From CAZMGV01 sp964621525 [NCBI: uncultured bacterium] (GTDB lineage: Bacteria > JAGRBM01), in the NCBI GenBank assembly GCA_964621525.1, contig CAZUMS010000022.1:9323-73322 (forward strand): a stretch of DNA of 64,000 nt, given 5' to 3'. The notes beneath the pieces were generated by a model that did not search any database, was not told the DNA's origin, and saw only the letters and a list, made by a program, of their open reading frames with translations. A program made the position numbers and the translations under genes. This document shows positions 43,901 to 52,472 of this stretch, one piece after another (within the stretch, counting starts at the first letter, position 1; every line of letters begins with the position of its first letter).

Positions 43901-45349
43901 ATGTCAGCAAATGAAGGGGTTGTTTTCAGGCCGGGACCGGACGGCAAGGCCAGCACCATCCTGATCGCGAGGGAAATCCTCGCTTCGGCCGCCGAAGCGG
44001 CGGACAAATCCCTCGCCACCCGGATCCGTTCCGAAGAAGACTGGCGTGCGGCTTACGCCCGGTACGGTGTGCCGGTAATGCTCGCCGGGCTGAAGAGCCG
44101 GGATACCGTGCTGGCCATGGCGCGTTCCGGACTGGCCTACGCACATAGCGCGGTCCAGTTCGCCCGCGACGGCCGTTCGACTCCGCTTGCAGACGCCTCG
44201 CCAGGACCCGGTTATTTCGGCACGGAAACAGTCCAGGGCTCCGCCCCGCTGGTCGAGAAGTTCCGGGTGCCGTCCGAGGGGCGTGTGCTCGAGGGCGGCG
44301 AACTGGAACGTGAGCTCCTCCGCTGGCGGGACCGTCACCTCGCCGAACCGGCCTGCATCGAGGCACTGCTCGGATTCGTGAAGAACCCCTCGGCTCTCGA
44401 CCTGCGCGGCAAAACCGTCGTCCTGCTCGGTGCCGGAGCCGAAGTGGGCCCCCTCCGCCCCCTCCTCGAATGGGGGGCGACGGTCGTGGCGGTGGATCTG
44501 GACCGTCCTGAAGTGGCCGAACGGATCGCCTCCATTGCCAAAGGAACCGCCGGAAAGGTGATCCTCCCGAAACTGAGTGCAGGCAGCCGCGCCCCCGGGG
44601 CGAATCTGCTCACTGAAATGCCCGAGATCGCCGCGTGGCTCTCCGGTCTTGGGAAGATCGACATCATCGGCGCCTATGCCTACCTGGACGGCGAGAAGCA
44701 TGTCCGCGTGACGCTGGCCATGGACCGGATCGTCGAAACCGTGTCGGCCGCGAACCCCGCCGCCATGGTCGCCTACCTGATGACACCGACCGAGGTATTT
44801 TCCGTTCCGGCGGCAACGGCCGGACACACGCGCCGGGCCTTTGAAAGCCGGAACCTGCTTGCCCGGCCCGTCCGCGCCCTGACCGGAGGCCGTTTTTTCG
44901 AATCGAACGTCCGTGCCGATACGATCATGGACGGCGAACCCCATGCGGTCATCGATAGTGTGGAGGCCCGGCAGGGACCGAACTATCTGGCGGCGAAACG
45001 GCTCCAGCGGTGGCGGGTGTTTCTCGCCCAGGCGGAAGGCAGGCCGGTTTCCTGCAATGTCGCCCCGATGACCCGTACGAAGTCCGTGCTGTCCAACCGG
45101 ATGTATGCGGCGGGCTACCGCGGGACACGTCCGCTCGGGATCGAAACCTTCGATGCCGCGACCACCAACACCGTCATGGCCGCGCTGCTCGTTCACGACC
45201 TGAACCGGCCGAGGACCGGAGAAGCCTCTTCGCACCCGGAGCGGATCCTGAGGGACCGGGCATTTCACGGCGGACTGTGGACCTGCCCCTACCAGCTCCG
45301 GACAATCATCGAGGCGGGTGTCGCTGCCGGATTCCTGCGACTGGGGTGA
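43901..45349 (+). CDS. Uncharacterised 482-residue protein with Rossmann-like domain
   Basis: I do not recognise the family. The centre (about residues 171-205) is a dinucleotide-binding beta-alpha-beta unit, KTVVLLGAGAEVGPLRPLLEWGATVVAVDLDRP, with GxGxxxG and an acidic residue (D199) at the end of strand 2, as in NAD-binding folds. Other notable parts are SEEDWRAAYARYGVPVMLAGLKSRDTV, YFGTETVQGSAPLVEKFRVPSEG and CNVAPMTRTKSVLSNRMYAAGYRG. No signal peptide or membrane helix. It follows the transport cassette by 78 bases with its own good RBS (AAGGGGGA). It may be a biosynthetic or modifying enzyme for the cargo, but this is only positional inference. Confidence 0.75.
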   Translation: MSANEGVVFRPGPDGKASTILIAREILASAAEAADKSLATRIRSEEDWRAAYARYGVPVMLAGLKSRDTVLAMARSGLAYAHSAVQFARDGRSTPLADASPGPGYFGTETVQGSAPLVEKFRVPSEGRVLEGGELERELLRWRDRHLAEPACIEALLGFVKNPSALDLRGKTVVLLGAGAEVGPLRPLLEWGATVVAVDLDRPEVAERIASIAKGTAGKVILPKLSAGSRAPGANLLTEMPEIAAWLSGLGKIDIIGAYAYLDGEKHVRVTLAMDRIVETVSAANPAAMVAYLMTPTEVFSVPAATAGHTRRAFESRNLLARPVRALTGGRFFESNVRADTIMDGEPHAVIDSVEARQGPNYLAAKRLQRWRVFLAQAEGRPVSCNVAPMTRTKSVLSNRMYAAGYRGTRPLGIETFDAATTNTVMAALLVHDLNRPRTGEASSHPERILRDRAFHGGLWTCPYQLRTIIEAGVAAGFLRLG

Positions 45350-45370
45350 CCGCCAGCCGGTCAGGAGAAA

Positions 45371-45412
45371 CGGCGGGCGGAGGGGTACGGGAGATACCAC
45401 CTCCACCCGCCG
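45371..45412. terminator. Bidirectional hairpin between convergent genes
   Basis: A long GC-rich stem (CGGCGGGCGGAGG with CCTCCACCCGCCG, allowing G-U pairs) between the stop codons of the unknown 482-residue protein and the porin gene. It can terminate both directions, though the T-tract is weak. Confidence 0.6.
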
Positions 45413-45426
45413 CAGAACGTTCTACG

Positions 45427-46929
45427 TCAGAGCTGAACTGTTCCCTGCAGATAGAGGAAATGTGTCGCGTCCGTGCGGACCGTTCCCGGAAGCGGGATCA
45501 GCGGATTCGCGTTCGGAGTCTGCTTGAACATCTTCCCGGGATTGAAGAACGAGTAGCCGAACAGGAGGCTCACGGCTTCAAACGGTTTCCCGCTCACCGT
45601 GAAATCCAGCTCACGGCCGAAGTGCCGGGATGTCCGGCCGGCGAGAGCGGGCAGAAGTGCCGCACCCGCTCCGATGGCCCCTTCCTCGTCGGCAGCAAAG
45701 AACTCATGGTAGCCGAGCTCCGCCTTGACCGGCCCCATCTTCATGCCGATCTCCGGATGGATTTCATGCATGTTGCTCCACTGCATGAAATCGATATAGC
45801 CGTACTTGTTGTGGTTCGTGGGGAACAGGTTCCGGAACGCACGGCTCTTGTTGTCCGTCGGGTCCTTGTCGCCGGTGGCATAGTTGTATTCGAGCTTGAG
45901 ACGCGGTTCGAAATCCATCTCTGCCGTGAAACCCACCGCGCCATGAAATGCACCGGCCTGGTGATCCAGATAGCCGTCCTCGCCCCACTGGAAGGCCCCT
46001 TCGACACTCCAGTCGATCTCTCCGGTAGCAGGCTTCTTCCAGAGATGGGCACCTGCTGTATGGAGGACCAGATCGTTATCTTTGGGCAATGAAGCGGGAG
46101 GCCCGGCCCGAAGGGCGCCACCGTCACGGTCGGTGACGCTCAGGTAGTAGGCATCCACGGAACCGAATTTTTCGGTCGTGTAGAGCGCGTGAAAACCGCC
46201 GAATCGTGCATCCTCAGCAATGGTGGCCGATGCAGTAATGGGGTGAACCGGAGCAATAAAGCTGGAAGATGCCACTTTCACGGCCGCCGGATCCCCCCGT
46301 GCGACGATGAACCAGAACCCCTCGACCAGAAGCTCGTCTTTCTTGTAGCCGACAACGGCGCCATCGAACGAGCGCCCCCGGTTCGACCAGTCAAGGACAC
46401 CCACGAGCCGCTCTTCGCCGAGCTTGTACTCCTGCCTGCCGGCCTGGACGAACAGGCCGGACCAGTTGAGCCTGGCATAACCCTGATGCAGCGAAGTGCC
46501 TTCGTCGTCGCCCGATACGCCCCGGGTGACGTTACCCGGTCCGTAGATCGCCGGCGTGAGACGTGCGCTGCCGTATTCACGGGAATCCTGCATCTGGATG
46601 AACAGCCGGACTCCATCGACCGGCTTGGCATCCAGGCCGATCCTGGATCTGAGCAGGGCGAAGTGGTCACGGTCCGACTTCTCCGTGTTGCGGTCAAAAT
46701 TGTAGTTGTCACGGTATTCATACCGCGTCCGGAGCTGGAGCACCGGGGTCACTTTTCCCCAGATCTTCGCCCCGCCGGAGACCGGCTCCGGGGCGGGTTT
46801 TCCCTCGAGCGCCCGGAGGCGCTCCTCGATCCCCGACAGCCTGGAGTCGCCGGGAACCTCCTGCGCCGAGACATTTGTTACCATAAATGTTAATACCAAA
46901 AGCATCAGAAAATTGCGCGCGGTGGACAT
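45427..46929 (-). CDS. Alginate-export-family outer-membrane porin of the nitrate operon
   Basis: A 500-residue outer-membrane barrel. The signal peptide is LMLLVLTFMVTNVSA. A short coiled segment (DSRLSGIEERLRALEGK) follows, then the barrel with LQLRTRYEYRDNYNFDRNTEKSDRDHFALLRSRIGLDAKP and LSWSGLFVQAGRQEYKLGEERLVG-like repeats of the alginate_exp family. Being the last gene of the nrtABD operon, 40 bases after the ATPase gene, it is more likely a nitrate/nitrite channel than an alginate exporter. The ATG at 46929 has GAGGAG upstream. Confidence 0.83.
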   Translation of the reverse strand: MSTARNFLMLLVLTFMVTNVSAQEVPGDSRLSGIEERLRALEGKPAPEPVSGGAKIWGKVTPVLQLRTRYEYRDNYNFDRNTEKSDRDHFALLRSRIGLDAKPVDGVRLFIQMQDSREYGSARLTPAIYGPGNVTRGVSGDDEGTSLHQGYARLNWSGLFVQAGRQEYKLGEERLVGVLDWSNRGRSFDGAVVGYKKDELLVEGFWFIVARGDPAAVKVASSSFIAPVHPITASATIAEDARFGGFHALYTTEKFGSVDAYYLSVTDRDGGALRAGPPASLPKDNDLVLHTAGAHLWKKPATGEIDWSVEGAFQWGEDGYLDHQAGAFHGAVGFTAEMDFEPRLKLEYNYATGDKDPTDNKSRAFRNLFPTNHNKYGYIDFMQWSNMHEIHPEIGMKMGPVKAELGYHEFFAADEEGAIGAGAALLPALAGRTSRHFGRELDFTVSGKPFEAVSLLFGYSFFNPGKMFKQTPNANPLIPLPGTVRTDATHFLYLQGTVQL

Positions 46930-46969
46930 CTGGAAGTCACTCCTCGTCTTTGCCCCGGAGGGGCTGTTT

Positions 46970-47779
46970 TCAGGCCACAACCCTGAGGTTGCGGGCGGTT
47001 TCTGTTTCGAAAAGGTATCTCAGCAGGTGGGAACGGTAGCCGTTGAACCCGGCGTCTCCTGCGAGTTCAAGCCGCTGCCGCGGCCTGGAAAGTTTCACAT
47101 CGAGCGTTTCGGCAATCCTGGCTGCCGGGCCATTGCTCATCATGATGATCCGGTCGGACAGCAGCACCGCCTCATCCACGTCATGCGTGATCATGACGAC
47201 CGTGTTCTGAAGCGATGCATGAATTTCCATCACCGTGTCCTGGAGATGGGCACGGGTCAGGGCATCGAGGGCACCGAACGGCTCGTCCATCAGCAGCACC
47301 TTGGGTTCCATGGCGAGTGCACGGGCGATACCGACACGCTGCTTCATACCCCCCGAGATCTCGCCGGGCTTCTTGTGGCGGGCTTCGGCCATATGGACCA
47401 GGTCCAGGTTATGCAGTGTCCAGGCATCCCGTTCGGCAGGGGATTTTTTCCGGGAAAATACCTTATCCACGGCAAGGCGGACGTTGTCGTACACCGTGAG
47501 CCATGGAAGCAGCGAATGGTTCTGGAACACGACCGCCCGTTCCGGTCCCGGCGCGTTCACTTCCCGGTTCTCCAGCAGGATGGCCCCGAGCGTGATGGGG
47601 GACAGTCCGGCGATAGCATGAAGAATCGTCGTCTTGCCGCAACCTGAATGACCGATGACGGAGACAAACTCCCCCTTGCGGATCTGGAAGGTCACGTCGT
47701 CAACTGCGGTAAACACACCGCGCGGCGTATCGAACTCGATCCGGATCTGCTCGATGCTGAGGTACTTGGCGGGATTCAT
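46970..47779 (-). CDS. nrtD: Nitrate ABC transporter ATP-binding protein (NrtD-like)
   Basis: A 269-residue ATPase with Walker A GHSGCGKTTILH, Q-loop VVFQNHSLLPWLTVYDNV, signature ISGGMKQRVGIARAL, Walker B VLLMDEPFGALD and ITHDVDEAVLLSDR. This is the NrtD/SsuB/TauB group that imports nitrate, sulfonates or related anions. The neighbours (NrtA/NrtB and NasST) point to nitrate or nitrite. There is no NrtC-type fused ATPase in this locus. Confidence 0.9.
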   Translation of the reverse strand: MNPAKYLSIEQIRIEFDTPRGVFTAVDDVTFQIRKGEFVSVIGHSGCGKTTILHAIAGLSPITLGAILLENREVNAPGPERAVVFQNHSLLPWLTVYDNVRLAVDKVFSRKKSPAERDAWTLHNLDLVHMAEARHKKPGEISGGMKQRVGIARALAMEPKVLLMDEPFGALDALTRAHLQDTVMEIHASLQNTVVMITHDVDEAVLLSDRIIMMSNGPAARIAETLDVKLSRPRQRLELAGDAGFNGYRSHLLRYLFETETARNLRVVA

Positions 47780-47796
47780 CTCGTCTCCTCCCTGTA

Positions 47797-48678
47797 TCAG
47801 TATGCGAAACGGCGGGCCAGCAGCATGAGCCCCTGCTCAAGCACAAGCCCAACGGTGCCGACGATAAAGATGGCGATAATGATGTGTTCGACGTTCAGGT
47901 TGTTCCATTCGTCCCACACCCAGAAGCCGATTCCGACGCCGCCCGTGAGCATTTCCGAGGCGACGATCACGAGCCAGGCGACTCCGATCGAGAGTCTCAC
48001 CCCGGTCAGGATGTGCGGCAGGACGGCCGGAAAGATGATTTTCCGGGCGATCTCGAACTCGGAAAGGTTCAGGACGCGGCCCACATTCAGGTAATCCTGC
48101 GGCACCAGCCGTACGCCGGCGGAAGTGTTCAGGATCATGGGCCAGATGCTGGAGATGAAGATCACCCAGATGGCGGCCGGCTGGGCCGCCTTGAACACAA
48201 GCAGTCCGATCGGAAGCCAGGCGAGCGGCGACACCGGCCGCAGAAGGCCGATAACGGGTGACACCATCCGCTCCAGCACGGCGGACCGGCCAAGCGCGAA
48301 CCCCGCCGGGATTCCGATCACGGCCGCCATACCGAAGCCCATTCCGACACGTTTCAGCGAGTTCAAAATGTTCCAGAAAATACCCTGATCGTTCGGCCCA
48401 TTACGGTAGAACGGGTCGCTGAACAGCTTCACAGCCGCCTCCCAGGTCGAGGCGGGCCCCGGGAGTTCCGGCCGCTTCGAGGCCAGCAAGCCCCACAATG
48501 CCAGGAACAGGGCAAAACCCACGGCCGGAAGGATCAGGGACCCGAGCAATCCCGAAATAGCCGAGGCGGTTTTCTGCACCATCCCCGGAGGTGGAACTTC
48601 CCCGATCCTGGCTTGTCTGCGGGCAGGTTTTTCATCAGGAACCGGATCGCTGACAGACGTGGATAGTGCGCTGCTCAT
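47797..48678 (-). CDS. nrtB: Nitrate ABC transporter permease (NrtB-like)
   Basis: A 293-residue permease with about six membrane helices after a polar N-terminus. The binding-protein-dependent permease loop is PAVLPHILTGVRLSIGVAWLVIVASEML; the family marks VSPVIGLLRPVSPLAWLPIGLLVFK and AAIWVIFISSIWPMILNTSAG are seen. It starts 28 bases after nrtA and ends 17 bases before nrtD. Confidence 0.92.
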   Translation of the reverse strand: MSSALSTSVSDPVPDEKPARRQARIGEVPPPGMVQKTASAISGLLGSLILPAVGFALFLALWGLLASKRPELPGPASTWEAAVKLFSDPFYRNGPNDQGIFWNILNSLKRVGMGFGMAAVIGIPAGFALGRSAVLERMVSPVIGLLRPVSPLAWLPIGLLVFKAAQPAAIWVIFISSIWPMILNTSAGVRLVPQDYLNVGRVLNLSEFEIARKIIFPAVLPHILTGVRLSIGVAWLVIVASEMLTGGVGIGFWVWDEWNNLNVEHIIIAIFIVGTVGLVLEQGLMLLARRFAY

Positions 48679-48706
48679 CTGGATACTCCTCCCTGGATCC
48701 GGATCT

Positions 48707-49975
48707 CTAGGCTTTCACCGTGAAGCCGGCGGCATAGGCGGCTGGATTCGATCCGTCCCAGACGACTCCGTCGGCCAGCTTCGAGCTCCTGAGCGGATTC
48801 TTCGGCACCGGAACTTTCAGCTGCTGGGCCGCCTGGGTGTACAGATCGATCTGGTTCACCTTCTTGGCCACCGCCAGGTAGTCGGGATCAGTCTTGAGGA
48901 GCCCCCACCGCTTGTGCTGGGTAAGGAACCACATGCCATCCGAAAGATAGGGGAACGGCACATCTCCGTCGGCGTAGAATTTCATGTAATCGGGATCAGT
49001 CCATTTCTTGCCGAGGCCGTCCTCGTATTCGCCTCTGAACCTGCCTTCGATCACCTCTTTGGCCGTATTGACGTACGACTTGGCGGCGATGATCTCTGCG
49101 ACTTTCGTCCGGTTTGCTGCCGTATCGATGTGCTTTGCCGCTTCAAGGACCGCCATGATCATGGCCCGGCAGGTGTTGGGATACTTCTTCACGTAGTCCA
49201 GGGAGGTCCCGAGCACCTTCTCCGGGTGGTCTTTCCAGATTCCCTGGGACGTGGTCGCCGTGAAACCGATCTTGTCGGCAATGGCCCGGGCGTTCCACGG
49301 CTCACCGACGCAGAAACCATCCATGTTGCCGACGCGCATGTTGGCGACCATCTGGGGTGGCGGGACGACAATCGCTTTCACATCGGTGAATGGATTGATG
49401 CCGTTCGCCGCCAGCCAGTAGTAGAGCCACATGGCGTGTGTTCCGGTCGGAAAGGTCTGCGCGAAAGTGTATTCACGGTCTTTCTTCAGGACGGCGGCCT
49501 TCAGCTTTGCTCCGTCCGTGACACCGGCGTCTTTCAGCTGGTTCGACAGCGTGATCGCCTGTCCGTTCCGGTTCAGGCTCATCAGCACTGCCATGTCCTT
49601 CTGGGGACCACCGATGCCCAGCGTCACGCCGTAGATGAGCCCATAGAGAACATGAGCTGCGTCCAGTTCGCCGTTCACCAGCTTATCGCGCACCGATGCC
49701 CATGAAGCCTCCTTGGAAGGGGTGATCTTGAGACCGAACTTCTTGTCGAAACCCAGCTCCGAGGCGACCACCACCGAAGCGCAGTCGGTAAGCGGAATGA
49801 ACCCGATCGTCACTTCCGGCTTTTCCGGCGCATCGCTGCCCGCGGCCCATGCCTTTGAGCGGAGCGCTCCCGGCACCAGGGCCAGAATACCTGCTCCGGC
49901 CATGGCCGAACCGGCCCGTTTCAGGAATCTCCGGCGGCCCGACCGCCCTGCCCTGCTGGATTTCTTGTCGCTCAT
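48707..49975 (-). CDS. nrtA: Nitrate ABC transporter substrate-binding protein (NrtA-like), Tat-exported
   Basis: A 422-residue periplasmic binding protein of the NrtA/CmpA family. The N-terminus is a twin-arginine signal (RRRFLKRAGSAMAGAGILALVPGALRSKAWA). The core motifs are IGFIPLTDCASVVVASELGFDKKFGL, KEASWASVRDKLVNGELDAAHVL and VPPPQMVANMRVGNMDGFCVGEPWN. The WA...DCA and FCVGEPWN segments line the anion pocket in this family. First gene of the operon; its leader carries the sigma-54 promoter and ANTAR attenuator. Confidence 0.93.
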   Translation of the reverse strand: MSDKKSSRAGRSGRRRFLKRAGSAMAGAGILALVPGALRSKAWAAGSDAPEKPEVTIGFIPLTDCASVVVASELGFDKKFGLKITPSKEASWASVRDKLVNGELDAAHVLYGLIYGVTLGIGGPQKDMAVLMSLNRNGQAITLSNQLKDAGVTDGAKLKAAVLKKDREYTFAQTFPTGTHAMWLYYWLAANGINPFTDVKAIVVPPPQMVANMRVGNMDGFCVGEPWNARAIADKIGFTATTSQGIWKDHPEKVLGTSLDYVKKYPNTCRAMIMAVLEAAKHIDTAANRTKVAEIIAAKSYVNTAKEVIEGRFRGEYEDGLGKKWTDPDYMKFYADGDVPFPYLSDGMWFLTQHKRWGLLKTDPDYLAVAKKVNQIDLYTQAAQQLKVPVPKNPLRSSKLADGVVWDGSNPAAYAAGFTVKA

Positions 49976-50014
49976 GTTCGTCAGCTCCCTGTTCTGTCCG
50001 GCATTGTCCGGCGT

Positions 50015-50102
50015 AAAAAATCAAACGGCGTCACGAACGGCGGCTTGCTGCCACCTGTCCGGACACCGTTGTCCACCATGCATACAGACCTTCGTTGGCC
50101 TG
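50015..50102 (-). ncRNA. ANTAR (NasT) tandem-hexaloop leader with competing terminator
   Basis: The minus-strand leader of nrtA forms hairpin P1, CAGGCC-AACGAA-GGTCTG (50102-50085). A 9-base linker leads to P2, TGGAC-AACGGT-GTCCG (50075-50060). Both six-base loops have A at position 1 and G at position 4, the defining AxxGxx of ANTAR-protein RNA targets. From the first loop base of P2, AACGGTGTC (50070-50062) can instead pair with GACGCCGTT (50032-50024) around an inner stem GGTGGC/GCCGCC, followed by a T-run (50020-50015). That is a terminator exclusive with P2. NasT binding would stabilise P2 and allow read-through. Confidence 0.9.
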
Positions 50103-50160
50103 TCCGGCTATCGCCCGGTCCGCTTGTCTCCGCGGTTCCGGGCAGCCTCTGGGATTCCTA

Positions 50161-50177
50161 TCGCAATCGCCGTGCCA
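50161..50177 (-). promoter_or_regulatory. Sigma-54 promoter of the nrt operon
   Basis: Minus-strand TGGCACGGCGATTGCGA matches the consensus TGGCACG-N4-TTGC exactly, with 10 bases between the GG and GC elements. The expected start site is near 50151, so the leader is about 175 bases and includes the whole attenuator. An inverted repeat TTGC-N7-GCAA (50199-50213) just upstream could be a weak NtrC-like site. The remaining upstream stretch (50214-50382) has no gene. Confidence 0.9.
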
Positions 50178-50382
50178 CACCGCGATCGAGCATCTATTTT
50201 GCACTTCCAGCAATGAAATCCGGAGAAATCCCTATTCCTGCTGCGACTGGTTGATGCCAATCTGCCGATCTTGTGAGCAGAACAGCCCGCTATTTGCGCC
50301 TTTACTGGGGTCTGCACAACGTCATCACCCGCAACCCGCTGAATGATTGCGTGACGTCCTGAGTAGCAGTTTCTCCTGCTGG

Positions 50383-51657
50383 TCACGGGTTGTATTGGGC
50401 GAGCGAATCCAGGGAAACACGAAGATTCCGGACGGCCTGTCCCTTCAGATAATCGACAAGATGCGCCGGATCGAATGTCCTGCCGTCCATGAACAGATCG
50501 GGCCCCATTTCTATAGGACCAAGGGTGCCATCCAGCTGCCAGCCGGTTTCATGGCCGCCTTCCGTCTTGCGGCTGGCAACCGGGACGGAAATACCAAGTT
50601 TTGCGGCGGCCTGACGGTACAGCTCGGGGCGGTAAACCTTCTCGGCGATCTTCCGGATATCGAGCGGGGTATTGATCTGACCCCACCGGTACATCTGCGT
50701 GACGATCCACTCCGCATGGGAAATCCAGGGGAAACCGGCGGCATACCGGTAAAACACGTTGAAGTCCGGAAGCAGCACTGCCTCAGATCCGGCCCGCATA
50801 TGGAACCGTCCGCTCATTGATGGTGTAACGGCCTCGGTCGGAACGCCGATGCAGGATTCTCCGGCAATCACATGGACCGTCTCCATCCGGTTTCCTGGAT
50901 GGTCGATCCATCTGGCTGCGGAGATCAGGGCCTTCAGAATCGCCTGGAGGGTCCCGGGGTTTTCGGCTGCCCAGTCGGCGTTAACCGCAAATACCTTTTC
51001 GGGAGCGTTGTTCCAGATGCTGTGATTGGCCACCGCGACCGTGCCGATCCCGCGCTGGACAGCAAGCGTATTCCAGGGTTCACCCACACAGAAGCCGTCG
51101 ATCTTTCCCGCTTCCAGCTGGGCCACCATCTGCGGCGGAGGGATCGTCACCAGGTTCAGATCCTCATCCGGGTTTATCCCGGCCGAAGCCAGCCAGTAGC
51201 GGAGTTCATAATTATGGGTAGAAAACGGAAAGACTGTTGCGATCGTGAACGGAGCCCGGCCGGACCGTTTCCCCTCGTCCACGAGCTTCGCAAAGGCCAT
51301 CGCCATCCGGACCGGTCTCGAATCCTGGGGCGAAGCGGCGCTTTCCAGCATGCCATAGAGGGCATTGGAAACCGTGACGGCGTTACCATTGAGGTCCAGG
51401 CTGAGCGGAGCGATGGCCGGCCGGCTGATGCTGCCGAGCCCCAGCGTCGCGGCTATAGGCATGGCAGCAAGCATCTGCGCCCCATCCAGCACGCCAGCCG
51501 CCACCTTGTCACGGATATTCGCCCAGGATGCCTCGGGTGACAGTTCAACCGAAAGCCCCGCAGCGGCGAAGAAGCCCCGTTCCTTGGCGATGACCAGCGG
51601 AGCGCAGTCCGTGAGCCGCATGATGCCAAGCCGTAAATTTGTTTTTTCGAGCGTCAC
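50383..51657 (-). CDS. nasS: NasS: cytoplasmic nitrate/nitrite sensor
   Basis: A 424-residue NrtA-like protein without a signal peptide, so it stays in the cytoplasm. It keeps the anion-site motifs of NrtA (LGIMRLTDCAPLVIAKERGF, SPEASWANIRDKVAAGVLDGAQML, PPPQMVAQLEAGKIDGFCVGEPWN). In known systems NasS binds NasT and releases it when nitrate or nitrite binds. It begins with GTG overlapping the stop of nasT (GTGA), so the two are translationally coupled in equal amounts. Confidence 0.92.
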   Translation of the reverse strand: MTLEKTNLRLGIMRLTDCAPLVIAKERGFFAAAGLSVELSPEASWANIRDKVAAGVLDGAQMLAAMPIAATLGLGSISRPAIAPLSLDLNGNAVTVSNALYGMLESAASPQDSRPVRMAMAFAKLVDEGKRSGRAPFTIATVFPFSTHNYELRYWLASAGINPDEDLNLVTIPPPQMVAQLEAGKIDGFCVGEPWNTLAVQRGIGTVAVANHSIWNNAPEKVFAVNADWAAENPGTLQAILKALISAARWIDHPGNRMETVHVIAGESCIGVPTEAVTPSMSGRFHMRAGSEAVLLPDFNVFYRYAAGFPWISHAEWIVTQMYRWGQINTPLDIRKIAEKVYRPELYRQAAAKLGISVPVASRKTEGGHETGWQLDGTLGPIEMGPDLFMDGRTFDPAHLVDYLKGQAVRNLRVSLDSLAQYNP

Positions 51658-52232
51658 AAGTACTCCGACAGAGAGATGACGTTCACCGCCACCTCCTCAA
51701 GCCGCTGGTTCCTGTCCATCGCCATCTTGCGGAGGGCCTGATAGGCCTCTTCCTCGGACATCCCCCGCCTCTTCATAAGAATGCCCTTGGCCTTTTCAAT
51801 GTTCTTGCGGGCAGCGAGCGTCGACTTCGTCCTTTCCAGCTCATCCCGCAGGTTCTGGAATTCATGAAACCGGGCGATGGCCACTTCCATGATCGGTTTC
51901 ACCCGGTCGGGACTGACCGTCCCGACGATGTACCCGCTGACACCAGCACGTACCGCCCGCTGGATCGACTCGCTGTCGCTCTGGTCGACGAACATGACGA
52001 CCGGGGTTGGCTGCTCCCGGTTGAGCGTGTGCATCGCCTCAAGCGTATCCCGGTCGGGGGAGTCCATGTCGATCAGAATGAGGTCTGGGTTGAGCCTTCC
52101 TACCTGGGCTGCAAGGTCAGCCTTGCCTGTGGTTTTAAGAATGACGGTGTAGCCCGCACAACGGAGCACCTCTTCCAGCACGCGGGCGCGTTCAGGATTT
52201 TCGTCGACAAGCATGACCCGCAATGAGTTCAT
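51654..52232 (-). CDS. nasT: NasT: ANTAR-domain antitermination regulator
   Basis: A 192-residue two-domain protein. The N-terminal receiver-like domain (MLVDENPERARVLEEVL, LILIDMDSPD, GVSGYIVG) has acidic residues and the Asp of LIDMD. A coiled linker (FQNLRDELERTKSTLAARKN) leads to the C-terminal ANTAR RNA-binding domain (IEKAKGILMKRRGMSEEEAYQALRKMAMDRNQRLEEVA). It should bind the tandem hexaloop RNA in the nrtA leader in this same window. A sigma-54-like promoter lies about 50 bases before its start. Confidence 0.93.
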   Translation of the reverse strand: MNSLRVMLVDENPERARVLEEVLRCAGYTVILKTTGKADLAAQVGRLNPDLILIDMDSPDRDTLEAMHTLNREQPTPVVMFVDQSDSESIQRAVRAGVSGYIVGTVSPDRVKPIMEVAIARFHEFQNLRDELERTKSTLAARKNIEKAKGILMKRRGMSEEEAYQALRKMAMDRNQRLEEVAVNVISLSEYL

Positions 52233-52278
52233 CCCGGTGGAATCAGCGCCGTACGGCCGGCAGTTCCATCCGGTGTTA

Positions 52279-52295
52279 CCGCAAAAGATGTGCCG
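52279..52295 (-). promoter_or_regulatory. Sigma-54-like promoter of nasTS
   Basis: Minus-strand CGGCACATCTTTTGCGG has GG and GC separated by 10 bases and matches TGGCACG-N4-TTGC except for the first base and the G at position 7. The start would be near 52269, about 37 bases before the nasT ATG. The rest of the 240-base gap to 52472 shows no gene. Confidence 0.6.
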
Positions 52296-52472
52296 TGCGC
52301 GGTTGTCTCAGAACAAAAGAGGTCAGCTACAGCACCAAGCTACCGGGAAGACCTTGTGAGATTACTGGTCCGCCGTACGAGCCAGGCACTGAAAAGAATG
52401 CTGTAAAGTCCCGGCCTGCTGAAAAACCGGGCACTCTGGATTGTATAAGGCAGGAAACGGGAGGCCGGAAAT

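Noticed and set aside
50114-50143. Hairpin GCCCGG...CCGGGC near the predicted nrt transcript start as the P1 ANTAR hairpin
   Set aside because: The apical loop is eight bases and does not present AxxGxx. The hairpins at 50085-50102 and 50060-50075 fit the motif far better; this one may only stabilise the 5' end.
50365-50380. Hairpin AGCAG-GAGAAA-CTGCT just after nasS as a further ANTAR hexaloop or a nasTS terminator
   Set aside because: The loop GAGAAA lacks A at position 1 and G at position 4, it lies upstream of the sigma-54 promoter, and there is no T-tract after it.
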